64,000 nucleotides of DNA from Herbiconiux daphne (GTDB lineage: Bacteria; Actinomycetota; Actinomycetes; Actinomycetales; Microbacteriaceae), in contig NZ_JANLCJ010000010.1 in NCBI RefSeq assembly GCF_024979295.1, positions 1 to 64,000 of the forward strand. Direction: 5' to 3'. Position 1 is the stretch's first letter. Each line of letters begins with the position of its first letter. Below the pieces are notes generated by a model. That model was not told the origin of the DNA. It saw only the letters and a list, made by a program, of their open reading frames with translations, and did no database searches. Shown here one piece after another: positions 59,160 through 64,000 of this stretch. The position numbers and the translations under genes were made by a program.

Positions 59160-60479
59160 ATGACTGACGCCACTGCCCAGGCCGCTCCGGCCGACTCGAC
59201 CGCTGCCCCGGAGGTGCTCTCGGGCATCCGGGTGCTCGACTGCTCGATCGCGATGGCGGGCCCGTTCGCGGCGCAACGCCTCGGCGACCTCGGCGCCGAC
59301 GTCATCAAGGTCGAGCCGACGACCGGGGAGTGGCAGCGGCACGCAGCGGCGGGCGGGGCCACCGGCAACCGCATCAACGTGTCGTTCCTGTCGCTCAACC
59401 GCAACAAGCGCTCCATCGCCATCGACCTCAAGGCGGCCGAGGGCAAAGAGATCCTCTACGACCTCGTCAAGACGGCCGACGTCTTCCTGCAGAACTACCG
59501 CCCCGGCGTGGCCGCGCGCCTCGGGGTCGACTACGAGACGCTGCGCGCGCTCAACCCGTCGCTCGTCTACGTGTCGATCTCGGGCTACGGCGAAGACGGC
59601 CCCTACCGCAACCGCCCCGGGCAAGACCTGCTGCTGCAGGCGATGAGCGGGGCCATGCTCTCCTCCGGCAGCCGTGGCCACGCGCCGACGCCGGCCGGGC
59701 AGTACCTCGTCGACGCCGTCACCGCGTCGACGGCGTTCGAGGGCGTGCTCGCCGCGCTCTTCCACCGCGAGCGCACCGGCCAGGGACAGCTCGTGTCGAT
59801 CAACATGCTCGACGCCATCACCACCCTGCAGATGCAGGAGCTCTCGGTGTTCACCGTGGGCAAGGTGGCGCAGACCCGGGGAGAGCAACCGCACGCGCAC
59901 GTCTACATCCGCGCGCCCTACGGCACCTTCTCCACCACCGACGGCTACATCGCGCTGGCCATGCCCGACCTGCACACGCTCGGCGAGGTGATCGGGGAGC
60001 CCCGGTTCCTCGGCATGGACACCGAGACCGACAGCTGGGCGCACCGCGACGAGATCTTCGAGAAGACCGCTGCCCGCCTCGCCACCGAGTCGACCGAGCA
60101 CTGGCTGACGGCGCTGGGCGCGGCGGGCATCTGGGCGGGGCCGGTCTACGACTACCAAGACCTCGTCGACGACGAGCAGATCATCCACAACGGCACTTTC
60201 ATCGAATACGAGCACCCGACCGAGGGGCTCGTGAAGACGCCCGGCTTTCCCTACAAGCTCTCGGAGACACCCGCCCGCATCGATCGCGGGGCGCCGCTCG
60301 CGGGCGAGCACACCCGGGAGATCCTGGTCGAGCTCGGGCTCGGCGACGACCGCGTCGACGAACTGCTGGGAGCCGGGGTGGTGGCGGCCGACACGATCGA
60401 CGGCGGCGCGAGCGGGGCGCAGGCCGGCGAGCCGGTGACGGATGCCGCGGCCGCAGTCGCCGCGGGGGAGCGCGCGTGA
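59160..60479 (+). CDS. class III CoA-transferase (CaiB/BaiF family)
   Basis: The 439-residue enzyme moves CoA between carboxylic acids. It begins 'VLSGIRVLDCSIAMAGPFAAQRLGDLGADVIKVEPTTG' (about 18-55), with 'LSLNRNKRSIAIDLKAAEG', 'FLQNYRPGVAARLGVDYETLRALNPSLVYVSISGYGEDGPY' and the catalytic Asp in 'RPGQDLLLQAMSG'. ATG 59160 is chosen because AAGGA lies six bases upstream; an in-frame GTG at 59127 is weaker. Its end has an Ala-rich tail. The stop overlaps the GTG of the next gene. Confidence 0.93.
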   Translation: MTDATAQAAPADSTAAPEVLSGIRVLDCSIAMAGPFAAQRLGDLGADVIKVEPTTGEWQRHAAAGGATGNRINVSFLSLNRNKRSIAIDLKAAEGKEILYDLVKTADVFLQNYRPGVAARLGVDYETLRALNPSLVYVSISGYGEDGPYRNRPGQDLLLQAMSGAMLSSGSRGHAPTPAGQYLVDAVTASTAFEGVLAALFHRERTGQGQLVSINMLDAITTLQMQELSVFTVGKVAQTRGEQPHAHVYIRAPYGTFSTTDGYIALAMPDLHTLGEVIGEPRFLGMDTETDSWAHRDEIFEKTAARLATESTEHWLTALGAAGIWAGPVYDYQDLVDDEQIIHNGTFIEYEHPTEGLVKTPGFPYKLSETPARIDRGAPLAGEHTREILVELGLGDDRVDELLGAGVVAADTIDGGASGAQAGEPVTDAAAAVAAGERA

Positions 60480-61717
60480 CCAGCTACCGCGGCATCACCT
60501 GGAACCACCCCCGCGGCAAGAACGCCCTGCTCGCGGCGGCGGCCGAGGCGCGGGCTGCCGGAAGCCTCGACATCGAGTGGCAGGCCCACTCGCTCGAGCA
60601 CTTCGAGTCGCATCCGATCGACGACCTGGCGCAGAACTTCGACCTCATCGTGCTCGACCACCCGCACCTCGGCGAGGCGCTCGCGCTGGGGTCGTTGCAG
60701 CCCCTCGACGCCGTGGTCGGCCCCGAGCGCATCGCCGCCTGGGCGAGCGAGTCGGTGGGCCCCTCGTTCTCGTCCTACTCCGCCGGCGGATCGCAGTGGG
60801 CGCTGCCCCTCGACGCCGCCACCCAGGTCGCGGTGCACAAGCCGGCCCTGCTCGACCCGGCCGACGTGCCGGCCACCTGGCCCGACGTCGAGGCGCTCGC
60901 CGCCTCGGGGCGCGTGCCCGTCGCCCTCTCCCTCGCCGGGCCGCACGCCTTCCTTACCTTCGCCTCGGCCTGCGTCGCGTTCGGCGACGCCGTCGGGGGC
61001 CCGGATGCCGCCGCGCTCCCGCCGGGCGACGACGGGTTCGTCGCGACCGCCACCGGCATCCGCGTACTCGAGCTGATGCGCGACATCGCCTCGCGGGCAC
61101 CGGCCGGCAGCGACACCTGGAACCCGATCGCCCTGCTGCAGCGCATGACCGACACCGACGAGGTGGGCTACTGCCCGCTCGTGTACGGCTACGTCAACTA
61201 CTCGTCGCCCGACCTGCGGTTCGCCGACGCCCCCGCGGCCGCGCCCGGCGGCCGGCGCGGGTCGACCATCGGCGGCACCGGGCTCGCTCTCAGCGCCCGC
61301 GCCCGGGTCACCCCCGAACTCGTCGAGCACATCGAGTGGCTGATGTCGCCCGACGCGCAGGCGCGGTTCATCCCGCAGCACGACGGCCAGCCCTCGGCGC
61401 GGGCGGCATGGCTCGACCCCGAGGTCAACCACGCGAGCCACGACTTCTACCGCGGCACCCTCGCCACGCTCGACGACTCGTGGGTGCGCCCGCGCTTCTC
61501 GGGCTACATCGCGTTCCAGTCCCACGCGTCGGCCGTCATCCGCGATGTCGTCGCCGGCCGCGTGCCCGTGCCCGCGGGCCTCGCCGAGCTGCGCGAGGCT
61601 TATAGCCACGCCCTGGCGGCGTCGAGAAGTCACGATCGGGTGCCCAACGACGCCTTTGCACCGCAAAATGACTTCTCGATGGGCGCTGCGCGCCCTCGAC
61701 CTCAGGAAAGGGTCTGA
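60476..61717 (+). CDS. solute-binding-fold protein without signal peptide
   Basis: The 413-residue protein resembles family 1 extracellular solute-binding proteins ('SYRGITWNHPRGKNALLAAAAEARAAGSLDIEWQAHSLEHFESHPIDDLAQNFDLIVLDHPHLGEAL', 'SQWALPLDAATQVAVHKPALLDPADVPATWPDVEALAA', 'EHIEWLMSPDAQARFIPQHDGQPS') but begins directly with the mature-type domain. There is no signal peptide, lipobox or hydrophobic start. GTG overlaps the CoA-transferase stop, and the next gene is two bases away. It should stay in the cytosol. The last 30 or so residues come from a palindrome (61622-61679). Confidence 0.8.
   Translation: MTSYRGITWNHPRGKNALLAAAAEARAAGSLDIEWQAHSLEHFESHPIDDLAQNFDLIVLDHPHLGEALALGSLQPLDAVVGPERIAAWASESVGPSFSSYSAGGSQWALPLDAATQVAVHKPALLDPADVPATWPDVEALAASGRVPVALSLAGPHAFLTFASACVAFGDAVGGPDAAALPPGDDGFVATATGIRVLELMRDIASRAPAGSDTWNPIALLQRMTDTDEVGYCPLVYGYVNYSSPDLRFADAPAAAPGGRRGSTIGGTGLALSARARVTPELVEHIEWLMSPDAQARFIPQHDGQPSARAAWLDPEVNHASHDFYRGTLATLDDSWVRPRFSGYIAFQSHASAVIRDVVAGRVPVPAGLAELREAYSHALAASRSHDRVPNDAFAPQNDFSMGAARPRPQERV
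61622..61679. repeat. palindromic element in the coding end of the solute-binding-fold gene
   Basis: Arms TCGAGAAGTCA (61622-61632) and TGACTTCTCGA (61669-61679) pair perfectly over 11 bases. Inside, GGTGC and GCACC can extend the stem. The element is read in frame and encodes a C-terminal segment with no conserved look. Confidence 0.8.
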
Positions 61718-61719
61718 TC

Positions 61720-62514
61720 ATGACCGCCACCGCCCCCGTGCTCGCCACCGACGAGATCGTGTTCGAACTCGACGGCCAGGTCGCCGTCGTCACCCTCAAC
61801 CGGCCGGCGAAACTCAACTCGGTCACGCAGGAGATGTCCGACGCGCTCGTCGAGATCGCCGAGTGGGCCAACGACAGCAACGACGTGCGGGCCGTGGTGC
61901 TCACGGGCGCCGGCGAGCGGGCCTTCTGCGCGGGCAGCGACATCCGTTCGCTCGACAAGTACGCCACGCCGTGGGACTTCCGCAACCGCGGCGACTACTG
62001 CGACGCCCTGCGGCTGCTGCGCAAGCCGATCATCGCGGCCGTCAACGGCTACGCCTTCGGCGGCGGGCTCGAGACGGCGATGACCTGCGACATCCGGCTG
62101 GCCTCGACCACGGCGTCGTTCGCGGCCCCCGAGATCAAGCTCGGCTGGATCGGCGGGGGCGGCATGAGCACGTTCCTCGCCCATTCGATCGGCGCGAGCA
62201 ATGCCGCGCTGATGCTGATGACGGGCGATCCGATCGACGCCCAGCGTGCTCTCGCCTGGGGCCTCGTGTCGGAGCTCACGGAACCCGACGCCCTGCTCGG
62301 CCGCGCGATCGAGCTCGCCCGCACCATCGCGTCGCGCCCGCCGATCGCGGCCGAGACCGCCAAGGCCAACCTGCGGGCCGCCTACAACCTGCCGCAGGAT
62401 GCCGCCATCGCCTACGAGCGCGACCTGCAGACGGTGACCTTCGCCACGGATGACGCGGCCGAGGGTCGGGCCGCGTTCGCCGAGAAGCGTGCCGGGGTGT
62501 TCCACCGCCGATGA
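61720..62514 (+). CDS. enoyl-CoA hydratase/isomerase family protein
   Basis: The 264-residue crotonase-fold protein has the oxyanion-hole segments 'AVVLTGAGERAFCAGSDIRSL' (about 65-85) and 'IAAVNGYAFGGGLETAMTCDIRLAS' with a catalytic-type Glu, and the second Glu in 'SFAAPEIKLGWIGGGGMSTFL'. Both Glu positions of a hydratase are kept. It probably hydrates or isomerises an enoyl-CoA made after CoA transfer. It starts two bases after the previous stop, so the three genes are one translational unit. Confidence 0.92.
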   Translation: MTATAPVLATDEIVFELDGQVAVVTLNRPAKLNSVTQEMSDALVEIAEWANDSNDVRAVVLTGAGERAFCAGSDIRSLDKYATPWDFRNRGDYCDALRLLRKPIIAAVNGYAFGGGLETAMTCDIRLASTTASFAAPEIKLGWIGGGGMSTFLAHSIGASNAALMLMTGDPIDAQRALAWGLVSELTEPDALLGRAIELARTIASRPPIAAETAKANLRAAYNLPQDAAIAYERDLQTVTFATDDAAEGRAAFAEKRAGVFHRR

Positions 62515-62584
62515 ACGCGTTGCTGCCTGCCGCCTCTCCGAGCGCCGCCGCCGCGGCTGCGGTCGCGCCGCGTGCCGCCGCCGT

Positions 62585-62616
62585 GCCCGCGCCGTGTGTC
62601 GCGGCGCGGGCGCTTT
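62585..62616 (+). terminator. terminator hairpin after the enoyl-CoA hydratase gene
   Basis: Arms GCCCGCGCCG (62585-62594) and CGGCGCGGGC (62602-62611) with a seven-base loop, followed by GCTTT. It ends the CoA-transferase operon. The rest of the gap, to 62773, is rich in ACCAC-type short repeats; I see no gene there. Confidence 0.7.
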
Positions 62617-62773
62617 ACGCTTGCACCCGAGCGCCGGCCGGCGACACGCCCGCGCGCACCACCACCGCTGACCGCCGCCCCACCACGACTAACGCGAGCC
62701 TCACCACTACCACTGCCCGCGGGACCACCGCCGCCCGCACCACGACCGACCGCACCACGACGATGGAGTCACG

Positions 62774-64000
62774 ATGACCGACCGAGACACGAGCACCGCC
62801 GGCCCCACCAGCACGGCCTGGGCCGGGCCGGCCTCGCGGGCGCTGCCCGCCGACGGCTACACCGGAACGCTGATCGCCCGCGTGTGGGATCCGGCGGCCG
62901 GCCCCACCGGCGGCCCGTCGCCCGTGCTGGTGCGCGCCGACGGCGTGTTCGACCTCAGCGGCACCTTCGCCACCGTGAGCGACCTCGCCGAGGCCCCCGA
63001 CCCCGCGGCGGCGGCCCGCCTCGCGGCCGACGACGGTGTGCGCCTCGGCGGTTTCGATGAGATCTACGCCAACACCGCGGCATCCACCCGCGACGCCGGC
63101 CGCCCCTGGCTGCTCGCTCCGGTCGACCTGCAGACCCTCAAGGCCGCGGGCGTCACGTTCGCGGTGTCGATGATCGAGCGCGTGATCGAAGAACGCGTGC
63201 GCGGCGACATCGAGGCCGCCGCCCGCATGCGCGGCAGCATCCTCGACCAGATCGGCGCCGACCTGCACGAGATCAAGCCCGGGTCGCCCGAGGCGATCGC
63301 CCTGAAGAAGTACCTCGTCGACGAGGGTCTGTGGAGCCAGTACCTCGAGGTGGGCATCGGCCCCGACGCCGAGATCTTCACCAAGGCGCCCACGCTCGCC
63401 GCCGTCGGCACCGCCGCCCAGGTGGGCGTGCTCTCGACCTCGCTCTGGAACAACCCCGAGCCCGAGGTCGCGCTCGTCATCGACTCCTCGGGCCGCATCG
63501 TGGGCACCACCCTCGGCAACGACGTGAACCTGCGCGACGTCGAGGGCCGCTCGGCCCTGCTGCTGCCGAAGGCGAAAGACAACAACGCCTCGTGCGCTCT
63601 CGGCCCGTTCCTGCGCCTGTTCGACGACAGCTTCGACCTCGACGCGGTGCGGCGGATGCGCGTGACCCTAGAGATCGACGGCGGAGAGGGCGGCGACGGT
63701 TTCCACCTCGACGGCACCTCGGAGATGGCGCAGATCAGCCGCGATCCCGTCGATCTGGTGGCGCAGCTGACGGGCCCGCAGCACCAGTATCCGGATGGCG
63801 CGGTGCTCATGCTCGGCACCATGTTCGCGCCCATCGTCGACCGCGACGAGACCGATCGCGGCTTCACGCACAAGGCCGGTGACGTCGTGCGGATCTCGTC
63901 CGACGAACTGGGTAGTCTGGTCAACCAGGTCGAGGAGAGTGAGAGGTGCGAACCGTGGGAGTTCGGAATCGGCTCGCTGATGAAGAATCTCGCGAGCCGG
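62774..64000 (+). CDS. FAH-family enzyme (AraD1-like), truncated by window end
   Basis: No stop is reached by position 64000, where 409 codons have been read. The N-terminal part (about 1-140) is Ala/Asp-rich ('YTGTLIARVWDPAAGPTGGPSPVLVRADGVFDLSGTFATVSDLAEAP'). The fumarylacetoacetate-hydrolase-type catalytic domain follows, with metal ligands in 'SLWNNPEPEVALVIDSSGRIVGTTLGNDVNLRDVEGRSALLLPKAKDNNASCALGPF' and 'GTMFAPIVDRDETDRGFTHKAGDVVRISSDELGSLVNQV'. That pattern fits AraD1-type 2-keto-3-deoxy-sugar-acid dehydratases. GGAG lies six bases before ATG 62774. Confidence 0.85.
   Translation, partial: MTDRDTSTAGPTSTAWAGPASRALPADGYTGTLIARVWDPAAGPTGGPSPVLVRADGVFDLSGTFATVSDLAEAPDPAAAARLAADDGVRLGGFDEIYANTAASTRDAGRPWLLAPVDLQTLKAAGVTFAVSMIERVIEERVRGDIEAAARMRGSILDQIGADLHEIKPGSPEAIALKKYLVDEGLWSQYLEVGIGPDAEIFTKAPTLAAVGTAAQVGVLSTSLWNNPEPEVALVIDSSGRIVGTTLGNDVNLRDVEGRSALLLPKAKDNNASCALGPFLRLFDDSFDLDAVRRMRVTLEIDGGEGGDGFHLDGTSEMAQISRDPVDLVAQLTGPQHQYPDGAVLMLGTMFAPIVDRDETDRGFTHKAGDVVRISSDELGSLVNQVEESERCEPWEFGIGSLMKNLASR

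Noticed and set aside
62511..62777. 88-codon open frame after the enoyl-CoA hydratase
   Set aside because: Ala and Thr-only low complexity crossing a terminator hairpin; no ribosome site. Treated as intergenic.
1..64000. tRNA, rRNA, insertion sequence, prophage or integron
   Set aside because: I looked for CCA-ended cloverleaf-type genes, transposase or integrase motifs and att-like duplications beside tRNA genes and saw none; a proper tRNA scan was not possible.

Overview
The window is high-GC, densely packed bacterial chromosome (GC estimated by eye at around 70%). It has GTG and TTG starts, ATGA/GTGA stop-start overlaps and many genes with a TANNNT box six bases before the start codon. 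Together with the gene content (NrtR-nadABC, septum-formation and LCP wall proteins, LacI-controlled sugar ABC systems, CorA, an Nramp transporter with a DtxR-like regulator) this suggests a free-living or plant/soil actinobacterium, most likely of the Microbacteriaceae. The family assignment is inference; no rRNA or tRNA gene is visible.

Layout. 1-6.6 kb: a tandem 127-bp repeat, an NmrA-type oxidoreductase, pyrE, a septum-formation-type membrane protein, a DUF2207 protein with a 15-bp tandem repeat, a DUF4190 protein and an LCP wall ligase. 6.8-12.2 kb: LacI regulator, CUT1 sugar ABC importer (binding protein and two permeases) and a GH130 enzyme, probably beta-mannoside use. 12.3-14.6 kb: a frameshifted GNAT gene, an HAD phosphatase and a lipoprotein. 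14.7-20.7 kb: NAD synthesis operon (nrtR-nadA-nadB-nadC-cysteine desulfurase). 20.7-24.6 kb: metal homeostasis (DtxR/MntR-like regulator, Nramp transporter, CorA). 24.6-36.2 kb: two TetR-controlled ABC-2/YhgE-type membrane systems, TrmH, EamA, a molybdopterin oxidoreductase and a LuxR regulator. 36.3-49 kb: aldo-keto reductase, SDR and a LacI-controlled CUT1 importer with GH51 arabinofuranosidase and GH35 beta-galactosidase, followed by alditol oxidase, an SMP-30 lactonase and a PPOX protein. 49.2-64 kb: quinone reductase and a ribose-type (CUT2) ABC operon, divergent from a long catabolic cluster: Gfo/Idh, TIM-barrel isomerase, SDR, DUF4432 mutarotase-like protein, class III CoA-transferase, a signal-less solute-binding-fold protein, enoyl-CoA hydratase and an FAH-family enzyme that runs off the end.

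How it works together. Much of the window is plant-polysaccharide and sugar catabolism, with importers next to glycosidases and sugar oxidoreductases. The two arms of the right-hand cluster share a TAGCGCT operator-like motif and may form one regulon. The least explained part is the trio CoA-transferase / cytosolic solute-binding-fold protein / enoyl-CoA hydratase.

Structure beyond genes. Several dispersed palindromes occur: a 19-bp-arm family at 6.7, 12.2 and 42.7 kb, related elements at 49.1 kb, a second family at 36.3 kb whose relative lies in frame inside the Nramp gene, and another palindrome inside the coding end of the 60.5-61.7 kb gene. Well-formed operators precede most regulators.
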